Of a stretch of 64,000 nucleotides of DNA, positions 24,543-32,008 are shown one piece after another; the stretch's first letter is position 1, and each line of letters starts with the position of its first letter. Source of the DNA: SHXO01 sp964523885. Lineage in GTDB: Bacteria; Pseudomonadota; Gammaproteobacteria; Burkholderiales; SHXO01. Position numbers and translations under genes: made by a program. The stretch is from assembly GCA_964523885.1 (NCBI GenBank), contig CAZFYX010000032.1:5900-69899 (forward strand), in the 5' to 3' direction. The notes beneath the pieces were generated by a model. That model saw only the letters and a list, made by a program, of their open reading frames with translations. It made no database searches and was not told the DNA's origin.

Positions 24543-25811
24543 TCATGAGCGGAAGACGGGCAGGATCGGTCCACCGACGGTGTTGAGGTAGCGCCTGCCA
24601 TCGCTGTCGTAGAAGAACAGCAGCGCGCCGAACTTGCTGTCGACGTCGGTCAGGAAGCTGGTGAGGCGCTCGACCTCCCACGCGGCGTCGGTGGCCTCCA
24701 GCGAGACCACCCGCGTCTGGCCCGGGGCGATCGGCTCGTACGAGGCGAGTACCAGGCCGTTGCGCGCGATGAGGTCCTGGGGATAGTGCGGGTCCACGTT
24801 CGCCTTCGCCGCAGGCAGCTTCATGTCGACGAAGCGCAGGTTGGCGGTGGTGAACTCGCCCAGCGACACCGGCTTGCTGCCGGTGTTGGTCACCTCCATC
24901 ACCACGCGCATCGACCGTCCCGGCACGTCGTAGTCGGCGCTCTCGAACTTCACCTTCACCGGCGAGGCTTCGAGCGGCAGCGGCGGCGTGGTCATGGTGC
25001 CGGTCTGCAGCGGCACCGTGCGCGCGTAGGCGGTGCGCGTGAGGTGGTACCCGCCGAAGGTGAGCAGCACGACCACGACCAGAAGGCCCGCGGCGACCTT
25101 GAGGTCCGTGTTGGTGACCAGCAGGTCCTCGCGTCCACGCACCAGTGCGTCGTAGCGCGGGATGAGCAGCGGCCGGCGCAGCCACCAGAGCACCCACACG
25201 GCCGCGAGCGCGACCAGGATCAGGTGCCAGGTGACCGCACGGCCCACCGCCCAGTCCTCGAGGTTGGCGATCTTCTCGCTGGTCAAAGTGGTGACCGGCA
25301 TGGTGAAGTCGGCCATGCTGCCGTCGATCTCGACCCACTTCCCGGGCCCCACCAGCGGGCCGGACCCCTTGATCGCGATCATCGGGTGCACGTGGTGCCG
25401 CCCGGGCACGCGCGCCTTCATCACCATCTTGTATTCGTAGTCGCGGCCCAGCTCCAGGTTGCGGAACGACTGCCGTGCCGGTACGCCGTTGAGGTACGAC
25501 TCCAGGCGCACCAGCACCGGGCCGGGCGTACCGTTGCTCACGAACACGACTTCGGGCAGGCGCACGGCGTCGGGCCAGTCCTCGAACAGGCGGAACCTGC
25601 CGGTGATGGTGATGGTGTCGTTGACCTTGAGCCGGTCGGCCGACCAGCTCACGTCGTACCACTGGATGGTGCGGGTGCGCAGGTAGGGCTCCTGCGCACG
25701 CTCGCCGTGCGCGTGCGAGTCGTGCGGCAGGAAGGCCATCGCGAGCCCGCCCAGGAGGATGGCGAGGGCGAGGCGCTTGACCAGGGCCGGCAGTGCGTGG
25801 GCGCGGCTCAT
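24543..25811 (-). CDS. pmoB: Copper membrane monooxygenase subunit B (PmoB/AmoB family)
   Basis: The protein has 422 residues, close to the family's usual 410-420. The signal peptide is cut before HGERAQEPYLRTRTIQWYD, leaving His35 as the mature N-terminus. Together with H140 and H142 (GRHHVHPM) it forms the conserved CuB site (H33, H137 and H139 in Methylococcus). Two membrane helices (about 195-215 and 240-260) separate two periplasmic cupredoxin domains. The residues aligned by offset with the Methylococcus bis-His site (H48, H72) are Q50 and R74, so that site seems absent, as in some other family members. It overlaps pmoA by ATGA. Confidence 0.97.
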   Translation of the reverse strand: MSRAHALPALVKRLALAILLGGLAMAFLPHDSHAHGERAQEPYLRTRTIQWYDVSWSADRLKVNDTITITGRFRLFEDWPDAVRLPEVVFVSNGTPGPVLVRLESYLNGVPARQSFRNLELGRDYEYKMVMKARVPGRHHVHPMIAIKGSGPLVGPGKWVEIDGSMADFTMPVTTLTSEKIANLEDWAVGRAVTWHLILVALAAVWVLWWLRRPLLIPRYDALVRGREDLLVTNTDLKVAAGLLVVVVLLTFGGYHLTRTAYARTVPLQTGTMTTPPLPLEASPVKVKFESADYDVPGRSMRVVMEVTNTGSKPVSLGEFTTANLRFVDMKLPAAKANVDPHYPQDLIARNGLVLASYEPIAPGQTRVVSLEATDAAWEVERLTSFLTDVDSKFGALLFFYDSDGRRYLNTVGGPILPVFRS

Positions 25812-26647
25812 GCGTGCACCTGCTGCGCGGACGGCGCCGGCTGGGCTGGTGCAGCCTGCTCCTCGATGCCCATCAGGCGCTTGACCTTCGCCGAGTTGGG
25901 CCAGAAGCGCACGGTGGAGAAGGCCAGGCCGATACGCCACCAGATCAGGTGCATGAAGATGCAGACGAAGCCGGCGAAGAAGGTCGACACCCAGACCGAG
26001 GTGCCCTCGAAGGTGCGCAGCGTGCCGCGCTCGATGATGCGGATGTATTCCGGCGTGCCCGAGCGCGGGTAGGTGTAGCCGATCAGGTCGGCCAGCGAGG
26101 CCATCTGCCCCATGTGCTCGACCGGCAGGAAGTAGGGCGCGAGCGCGACCCAGTTGCTCGGGTAGAACAGCAGCGAGAAGGCGAAGCCGCCGAACACCGC
26201 GGTGAACACGGCGTTGCGGGTGAGCAGCAGGATCGCGTCCATCGCCAGCGCGCCGGCGAGCATGGTGGCCGGGATCACCATCGGGAACGGGAAGTAGGAC
26301 CACACGTGCCAGCCGACGTAGCGCGTGACCCAGGTGCCGAACAGCAGGGTCAGCGCGCACAGCGTGGCCCCGATCGGCAGGCGGAAGAAGGTCCAGAAGA
26401 TCGCCTGCACCGCGGCCGGGAAGATGATGAACGAGATGGGCGTGACCAGCACCCAGAACTGCCGGTCCTTCCAGTCGATGAACATGTCCCAGTCGCCCAC
26501 CGTCAGCATCACGTGCAGGTGCACGGCGCCGGTGAAGAGCAGAAACGCGGCGACTACGACGAGGAAATCGAACGAACGGGACAGCTTGATGGCGTCGCGG
26601 GTGCGGAATCCCCCGAGCGCCAGGATCTCCCGATCCTGCGGGCTCAT
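25808..26647 (-). CDS. pmoA: Copper membrane monooxygenase subunit A (PmoA/AmoA family)
   Basis: The protein has 279 residues; typical PmoA is about 250, and the surplus is a Pro/Ala/Gln-rich C-terminal tail. Seven hydrophobic helices and the family landmarks GDWDMFIDWKDRQFW, FYPSNW and TYPRSGTPEYIRIIE are clear. The subunit lies in the inner membrane and contributes to the hydrocarbon/ammonia channel. The GDWDMF sequence differs from the GDWDFW that the common A189f primer site encodes. Variation in this subunit separates methane, ammonia and short-chain alkane branches, but I cannot place it without a tree. A strong GGAGGAGG precedes the ATG. Confidence 0.97.
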   Translation of the reverse strand: MSPQDREILALGGFRTRDAIKLSRSFDFLVVVAAFLLFTGAVHLHVMLTVGDWDMFIDWKDRQFWVLVTPISFIIFPAAVQAIFWTFFRLPIGATLCALTLLFGTWVTRYVGWHVWSYFPFPMVIPATMLAGALAMDAILLLTRNAVFTAVFGGFAFSLLFYPSNWVALAPYFLPVEHMGQMASLADLIGYTYPRSGTPEYIRIIERGTLRTFEGTSVWVSTFFAGFVCIFMHLIWWRIGLAFSTVRFWPNSAKVKRLMGIEEQAAPAQPAPSAQQVHA

Positions 26648-26660
26648 GCCTCCTCCTTCG

Positions 26661-26678
26661 CGCCGGTCGTGGCCGGCG
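26661..26678. promoter_or_regulatory. Hairpin in the pmoC-pmoA gap
   Basis: A six-base-pair stem (CGCCGG/CCGGCG) with a six-base loop lies in the 81-base gap between subunit C and subunit A. Such hairpins are usual in this gap in pMMO/AMO operons, where they are thought to affect processing and the excess of the C subunit. No promoter is visible in the gap. Confidence 0.4.
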
Positions 26679-26728
26679 TCTTCTGCCTCACGGCCCGGCG
26701 GCAGGGGCGCCGCGGGCTTCCCCCCGGA

Positions 26729-27526
26729 CTAAGGCGTCGCGTCGGCGGGCTGGTTCCTCTGGATCTCGACGAACAGCTCGCGCATGCGGATGACGATCTG
26801 CATCAGCACCCCGCCGATGCCCAGCGCATTCCAGCCCAGCACCACGAACCCCCAGTGCAGCGGATGCGAGAAGATCTCCTCGGTGAGCCAGTAGGCGTGG
26901 CCCCATTCGTTGTAGCCGAGGTTGGGCAGGATCAGCGCGGGGCCGAGCACCGCCAGCACGTACGCGATGGAGATGCCGCGCCCGAACTGCGGGATGCGCG
27001 TCATGCCGTAGAGGAATCCGCCGACCCCGAAGAACATGTAGATCGGGATGCAGGCGTAGAACAGCACGTTGTGGCTGGGCGTGAAGCTGGTGTCGCGCAC
27101 CACGGTCTGGTGCCAGACCCCGTCCTGCTCGGCGAAGAAGCTGCCGGTCCAGTAGAAGGTGAAGGTGTAGATCAGGATCCACAGCACCAGGTTGACGTGC
27201 CGGCGCATCTCCTCGCGCGGCTCGATCCGGGCCATGTTGCGCTCGCGGGTGTACCAGAGCCAGCCCCAGGTGAGGAAGCAGAGCCCGAACAGCAGCGGGA
27301 CCTCGATCTTGACCAGGGTCATCCAGTAGGTCTGGAACTCGGGCGAGGTGGCGTCCAGCCCGGCGGTCCAGCCGTAGAGCTGCTGGTAGATGCGCAGCCC
27401 GACGTAGACCACGGTCAGGATGATCAGGGCAAGCGAGAACAGCCCCAGGTTCAGGTACGAGAACCGGGTGGCCTGCTGCGTGGAACCGGCATTGGCTTGC
27501 GGAGCCGGGGTCGATGCACTGGACAT
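26729..27526 (-). CDS. pmoC: Copper membrane monooxygenase subunit C (PmoC/AmoC family), operon head
   Basis: The protein has 265 residues with about six membrane helices. The metal site of the C subunit is intact: D135, H139 and H152 in QDGVWH...TPSH, with the same 4 and 13 residue spacing as D156/H160/H173 of Methylococcus. This CuC/CuD region is currently regarded as the likely place of oxygen activation. The gene leads an eight-gene transcript and has GAGGAGG before the ATG and a good promoter 60-90 bases upstream. No haoAB, xoxF or mxaF gene is present in the window, so substrate and next pathway step are open. Confidence 0.97.
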   Translation of the reverse strand: MSSASTPAPQANAGSTQQATRFSYLNLGLFSLALIILTVVYVGLRIYQQLYGWTAGLDATSPEFQTYWMTLVKIEVPLLFGLCFLTWGWLWYTRERNMARIEPREEMRRHVNLVLWILIYTFTFYWTGSFFAEQDGVWHQTVVRDTSFTPSHNVLFYACIPIYMFFGVGGFLYGMTRIPQFGRGISIAYVLAVLGPALILPNLGYNEWGHAYWLTEEIFSHPLHWGFVVLGWNALGIGGVLMQIVIRMRELFVEIQRNQPADATP

Positions 27527-27946
27527 GACGCGCCTCCTCGACAGCTGCGTTGGCTGACGCCCCTTCTGCGCGAGGGGCTGGCGGCTTGATACAGCAAGAT
27601 TTGCATCGGCGTCAATGGCCCGGCCGCGCCGCGCGCCGTGATGCTGCGGCGCGCCGCCCTATGTCGTTCGCGTATTCGTTTTGCATCGCGAAAATCGTTC
27701 TGGCAGGGCGATCGGAGCGGGCGGGCGGCCTCCGCCGCCATCCGCCAGCCTGTGCGCCGGCAGCTCCCGGGCGGTGTGCATCGGGCGTGACCAGCCGGCA
27801 TGATCACGATTCCCGGCGCCAGGCGGAGCGGGCTGTGCACAGGTCCGGCGCCGTGCCGGCCCCGGTCGACGTGCATCAAAGTTGCTTTGGCCGTACGGAT
27901 CAGGCTGACTCCTGCCTGCGCCCCGCGAGAACAGGACCCGTTGTAC
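27527..27946. promoter_or_regulatory. Divergent control region of the copper monooxygenase operon
   Basis: This 420-base gene-free gap separates pmoC from the cyclic-nucleotide-binding protein. A sigma70-like promoter on the minus strand has TTGACG (27615-27610) and TATCAA (27591-27586) with 18 bases between, and predicts a leader of about 53 bases. The direct repeat TTTGCATCG occurs at 27600-27608, inside the promoter spacer, and again at 27680-27688, 80 bases upstream. The second copy sits in an imperfect palindrome TTTT-8-AAAA. These may be operators. A GC-rich dyad lies near 27623-27660. No clear promoter for the plus-strand gene was found. Confidence 0.6.
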
Positions 27947-28786
27947 ATGACAGAGCTGGACGACCTCGACTTCACCCGGCCGGCGAAGCACGAGATCTAC
28001 GATCCGGCAGTGGCCTGCGCCTGCTTCGAGGCGCTGGGCACCGCCGAGGACCTGGCGCAGGGCAAGGCCTTCTTCGTCGAAGGCCAGGTCAGCGACCGCA
28101 TGTACCTGCTGGCTGCGGGGGAGGTGACGCTCCTGCGCGGGCGCAAGCCGCTGGACATCGTCAAGGCCGGCGAGATCTTCGGCGAGCTCGCCACCATCCT
28201 GCACCAGCCGCGCAGCGCCAGCGCCCTGGCGCGCACGCCCTGCCGCGCGTACTCGCTGGACACGCGTCAGTTCCAGCGCGCCCTGCAGCGGACCCCCGAG
28301 TTCGCGCTGATGCTCCTGGGCATCATGGTGAGCCGGCTGCGCCTGCGCATCCAGATGCTGGGGCTCACGCGCAGCATCCCGGACTGGGGCGGCCGGGAAG
28401 CCGGTGCGCTGTTCGACCGCGCGTTGCTGGACGAGTGGGTGGCGGCGCTGCCCGAGCACCCGCCCCAGCGAGTCCCCGCAGGGCAGGTGATCACCCGCGA
28501 GGGCGAGGGCGGGATCTTCATGTACCTCGTCCTGCAGGGCCGGGTGGCGGTCTCGATCCAGGGCACCGTGGTGGAGCGGGTTGGCCCGGGCGGGATCTTC
28601 GGCGAGATGGCGCTCATCGACCAGTCGCCCCGCGCGGCCACCGCGACTGCGCAGACCGCCTGCCTGTTCCTGACCATCAACCGCAACGACTTCCTCGCGC
28701 TGGTGCGCAGCAACCCCGGGTTTGCCGTGTCGCTCCTGCGCGGCGTGGCCGAACGGCTGCGGACCATGACCTCCGCCTCGCACTGA
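27947..28786 (+). CDS. Protein with two cyclic-nucleotide-binding (Crp-like) domains and no HTH
   Basis: The protein has 279 residues. Two CNB beta-rolls are visible: about residues 20-130 (EDLAQGKAFFVEG, AGEIFGELATIL) and about 155-275 (VPAGQVITREGEGG, PGGIFGEMALIDQSPRAATA). Both keep the GE-L/A-L phosphate-binding-cassette pattern, although the expected Arg after it is present only in the second (PRAATA). There is no DNA-binding or enzymatic domain, so it should act by binding a partner. It is divergent from the copper monooxygenase operon and could sense its state, but that is positional inference. The ATG is weakly supported, and longer N-termini are possible. Confidence 0.75.
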   Translation: MTELDDLDFTRPAKHEIYDPAVACACFEALGTAEDLAQGKAFFVEGQVSDRMYLLAAGEVTLLRGRKPLDIVKAGEIFGELATILHQPRSASALARTPCRAYSLDTRQFQRALQRTPEFALMLLGIMVSRLRLRIQMLGLTRSIPDWGGREAGALFDRALLDEWVAALPEHPPQRVPAGQVITREGEGGIFMYLVLQGRVAVSIQGTVVERVGPGGIFGEMALIDQSPRAATATAQTACLFLTINRNDFLALVRSNPGFAVSLLRGVAERLRTMTSASH

Positions 28787-28798
28787 GATGGCCGCGCC

Positions 28799-30052
28799 GT
28801 GCCGGTGAGCAGCGCGACACGCGTCGCCGTCGTCGGCGGCGGGCCTGCGGGACTGATGGCCGCGGAGGTGCTCGCGGCGCACGGCCTGGGTGTGGACCTG
28901 TACGACGCGATGCCGTCGGTCGCGCGCAAGTTCCTGCTCGCGGGCAAGGGCGGCCTCAACCTCACCCACTCGGAACCGCCGGCGGCATTCCTCGCGCGCT
29001 ATGGCCCGCGTGCCCAGGTGCTGCGGCCGATGCTCGATGCATTGGGCGCGCAAGCCATGCGTGACTGGGCCCGGGGCCTGGGCGTGGACACGTTCGTGGG
29101 CACCTCCGGCCGGGTCTTCCCCGCGGAGATGAAGGCGGCGCCCCTGCTGCGTGCCTGGCTGCACCGGCTGCGCGGCGCCGGCGTGCACATCCACGTGCGG
29201 CATCGCTGGCAGGGCTGGGACGCGGACGGGCGCCTGTGCTTCGCCACGCCCACGGGCCTGCATGCCGACACCCCGGCTGCGCTGGTGCTCGCGCTGGGCG
29301 GTGCGAGCTGGCCGCGGCTCGGCTCGGACGCTGCCTGGGTCCCGCTGCTGGCTTCGCGCGGGGTCGACGTCGCCGCGCTGCGGCCCGCGAACTGCGGCTT
29401 CTGCGCGGACTGGAGCGAGCACCTGCGCGAGCGCAGTGCGGGGCAGCCGATCAAGGCCGTCGTGGGCACCGCGACGGACCGGTCCGGGGCATCGGTGCGC
29501 CAGCGCGGCGAGCTCATCCTCACCGCCGACGGCGTCGAAGGCGGCCTGGTGTATGCACTGTCCGCGCCGCTGCGGGACGCAATCTGCGCCCACGGCCGCG
29601 CGACCCTGCTGCTCGACCTCGCCCCCGATCGCGACCAGGCGGCGCTGGCTGCAGCGCTGCAGCGGTCACCCTCCGGCGAGTCGCTGGCCAACCGCCTGCG
29701 CAAGCGGGCCGGCATCACCGGTGCGAAGGCGGCGCTGGTGCGCGAGATCGCACCGCGCGAGGCACTCGCCGATCCGGTGCGGCTGGCCGCTTCGATCAAG
29801 GCACTGCCCCTGACGCTGCATGCGACGCGACCGATCGACGAGGCGATCAGCAGCGCAGGCGGGGTCCGCTTCGAAGCCCTCGACCGCGATCTCATGCTCT
29901 CCTGCATGCCCGGTGTGTTCTGCGCGGGCGAGATGCTCGACTGGGAGGCACCCACCGGCGGCTACCTGCTCACCGCCTGCTTCGCCAGCGGTGCGTGGGC
30001 CGGCCATGGCGTCGCACGCTGGCTGCAGCGGCGTGCGGCACCGGAGACGTGA
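28799..30052 (+). CDS. BaiN/HI0933-like flavoprotein (TIGR03862 type)
   Basis: The protein has 417 residues. It begins with the FAD-binding Rossmann motif GGGPAGLMAAEVLAAHG and has GKGGLNLTHS shortly after. Towards the end, FCAGEMLDWEAPTGGYLLTACFASGAWAG is the second FAD-contact region of the HI0933/YhiN family. The family's function is generally unknown; one relative, BaiN, reduces bile acid intermediates. The start is GTG and no strong ribosome site precedes it. It follows the double CNB protein after 12 bases and may be co-transcribed with it. Confidence 0.88.
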   Translation: MPVSSATRVAVVGGGPAGLMAAEVLAAHGLGVDLYDAMPSVARKFLLAGKGGLNLTHSEPPAAFLARYGPRAQVLRPMLDALGAQAMRDWARGLGVDTFVGTSGRVFPAEMKAAPLLRAWLHRLRGAGVHIHVRHRWQGWDADGRLCFATPTGLHADTPAALVLALGGASWPRLGSDAAWVPLLASRGVDVAALRPANCGFCADWSEHLRERSAGQPIKAVVGTATDRSGASVRQRGELILTADGVEGGLVYALSAPLRDAICAHGRATLLLDLAPDRDQAALAAALQRSPSGESLANRLRKRAGITGAKAALVREIAPREALADPVRLAASIKALPLTLHATRPIDEAISSAGGVRFEALDRDLMLSCMPGVFCAGEMLDWEAPTGGYLLTACFASGAWAGHGVARWLQRRAAPET

Positions 30053-30442
30053 CCCGCGCCCACGTGCGGCGCAGCGGAATCTGCGCGTCGGCTTGCACAA
30101 GTTACAGGGTGCTTCGGGGCAGCCCCCACGCATGGCCGTGGCGCTGCGGGCCTTCACCCCGCTGCCTGCGTGATCACCTGCATGCACCGCGCTGCGCTCG
30201 TCGGCCTGGGTATGACGTCGGCAACCATTCCGACGCTGCGGTCGCGCGTCGACGACAGCGCTGCGACCTTCATGTAGCCAGCGCCTGACACTCGCGGATT
30301 TCTTTCCGGGCAAGGGGAACCCGCGCCGCGCGTGCGGCGTCCGAGCTAGGTCCGCAATTTGCCAATGCGACGTTCGGTGCACGAACTCCCGATCCCGACG
30401 TCGACTGCGCACTCGCCCGCGCCGCACCCGAGTCCTCCATCC
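30053..30442. other. Gene-free gap before opgG
   Basis: These 390 bases hold no convincing coding frame, RNA gene or terminator. A short ATG-led frame of 31 codons (30182-30277) has no ribosome site or recognisable product. TTGCACAAGTTACAGG (30093-30108) is AT-richer than the surroundings and might be part of a promoter, but no good -35/-10 pair emerges. The region presumably carries the opg operon promoter and leader. Confidence 0.4.
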
Positions 30443-31981
30443 ATGCAGTCCACGCGACTCCGCATCACGCATCGCCCCGGGGCGATGCAGGTGCTCCTGC
30501 TGTGCCTGTTGTGCAGCGTTTACTCGTCCGCACGCGCAATCGAGTTCGCCGAGGTCGCCGGGCGTGCGCGGCAACTGGCGGAGAGCGCATACCAGAAGCC
30601 CGTCGCGGCGCTCGCCAAGGAGCTGCAGTCGCTGGATTACGACCAGTACTGGAACATCCGCTATCGCACCGAGCGCGCGCTCTGGCGCAACAGCAAGCTT
30701 GCGTTCGAAGTGTCGTTCCTGCCGCTCGGCATGTACTACGACCTGCCGGTCAAGATCAACGAAGCCTCGCCCGATGGCGTGCAGGAGCTGCGCTTCGACC
30801 CCGAGGCGCTCGACCTGGGCGGGCTCAAGCTCGACCCCAACCTGTGGCGCAACACCGGGTTCGCAGGATTTCGCGTGCGCTTCGCCGCCAACGTGGCGGA
30901 GCCGCGCGAAGAGGTGCTCACGTTCCTGGGCGCGAGCTACTTCCGCGCGCTCGGCAAGGGCCAGTACTACGGGACCTACGGGCGAGGGCTGGCGCTCAAC
31001 ACCGCGCTCGCCGCCGGCGAGGAGTTCCCGCGCTTCGTCGAGTTCTGGATCGAGCGCCCGGCGCCCGGTGCGCGCGAGCTGACGCTCTATGCACTGCTCG
31101 ACTCTCCCAGCGCGACCGGGGCCTACCGGTTCGTCCTGCGCCCGAGCACCGACACGGCGATGGACGTGACCGCCCGCGTCTTCCTGCGCCAGCCGGTGGC
31201 CAAGCTCGGCCTCGCTCCGCTGTCGAGCATGTTCCTGTTCGGCACCCACCAGCGTCCCGGTGGCGACGACTACCGCCCGCAGGTGCACAACGCCGACGGG
31301 CTGTCGCTGTACAGCGGGTCCGGCGAGTGGCTGTGGCGCCCGCTGGTCAATCCGCGCCGGCTGCTGGTGACCTCGTTCGCCACCACCAATCCGCAGGGCT
31401 TCGGCCTCATGCAGCGCGCGCGCGACTTCGGCGACTACGAAGACCTCGAGGCCCGCTTCGACCTGCGCCCCAGCGTCTGGGTGGAGCCGAAGGGGCAATG
31501 GGGCGCCGGGCGCGTCGAGCTGGTGCAGATCCCGGTGCCGGACGAGACCAACAGCAACATCGTCGCGTACTGGATCCCGGACAAGGTGCCTGCGCCGAAG
31601 GAGCCGCTCGACCTCGAGTACCGCATGCTCTGGCAGCGCGAGGCCGACGTGCGCCCGCCCACGGCATGGGTGATGCAGACACTGCGCGGACGCGGCTACA
31701 CGCGCAACCCCGACAACAGCATCCAGTTCGTCGTCGACTTCGTCGGCCCCGCGCTGAAGAAGCTGGCCCCCGACGCCAGGGTCGAGGGCGTGGTGTGGGC
31801 CGACGGCAACGGCGAGCTGGTGCAGCACTACACCTATCGCAACGTGGTGTCGGGCGGGGTGCGCACGGTGGTGCGCGTGCGCCGCCTCGACGACACCAAG
31901 CCGGTGGAGATGCGCGTGTTCCTGCGCAACGGCGCCACCGGACTCTCGGAGACCTGGAGCTACGTGCTGCCGCCCGCGTAA
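30443..31981 (+). CDS. opgG: Periplasmic glucan biosynthesis protein OpgG (MdoG)
   Basis: The protein has 512 residues, matching the family length of about 510. The signal peptide (QVLLLCLLCSVYSSARA) is preceded by a longer charged N-terminus; the ATG at 30485 is an alternative start. The mature part carries family segments such as LGASYFRALGKGQYYGTYGRGLAL and FWIERPAPG. It ends SETWSYVLPP like other OpgG/OpgD proteins. OpgG acts in the periplasm on the linear glucan made by OpgH to produce branched osmoregulated periplasmic glucans. It is first in opgG-opgH-opgD, with 27 bases to opgH. Confidence 0.93.
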   Translation: MQSTRLRITHRPGAMQVLLLCLLCSVYSSARAIEFAEVAGRARQLAESAYQKPVAALAKELQSLDYDQYWNIRYRTERALWRNSKLAFEVSFLPLGMYYDLPVKINEASPDGVQELRFDPEALDLGGLKLDPNLWRNTGFAGFRVRFAANVAEPREEVLTFLGASYFRALGKGQYYGTYGRGLALNTALAAGEEFPRFVEFWIERPAPGARELTLYALLDSPSATGAYRFVLRPSTDTAMDVTARVFLRQPVAKLGLAPLSSMFLFGTHQRPGGDDYRPQVHNADGLSLYSGSGEWLWRPLVNPRRLLVTSFATTNPQGFGLMQRARDFGDYEDLEARFDLRPSVWVEPKGQWGAGRVELVQIPVPDETNSNIVAYWIPDKVPAPKEPLDLEYRMLWQREADVRPPTAWVMQTLRGRGYTRNPDNSIQFVVDFVGPALKKLAPDARVEGVVWADGNGELVQHYTYRNVVSGGVRTVVRVRRLDDTKPVEMRVFLRNGATGLSETWSYVLPPA

Positions 31982-32008
31982 GGTCGGCCGCCGCGCAACG
32001 GAACCAAC

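Noticed and set aside
24543..27526. Classification as an ammonia-oxidiser AMO operon
   Set aside because: Only CopC/CopD-type neighbours are shared with AMO loci. No hao or related nitrification genes are in the window and the surroundings are those of a heterotroph. The substrate is left open.
30182..30277. Small 31-codon gene in the gap before opgG
   Set aside because: No ribosome site, no recognisable product and ordinary composition for non-coding DNA here.
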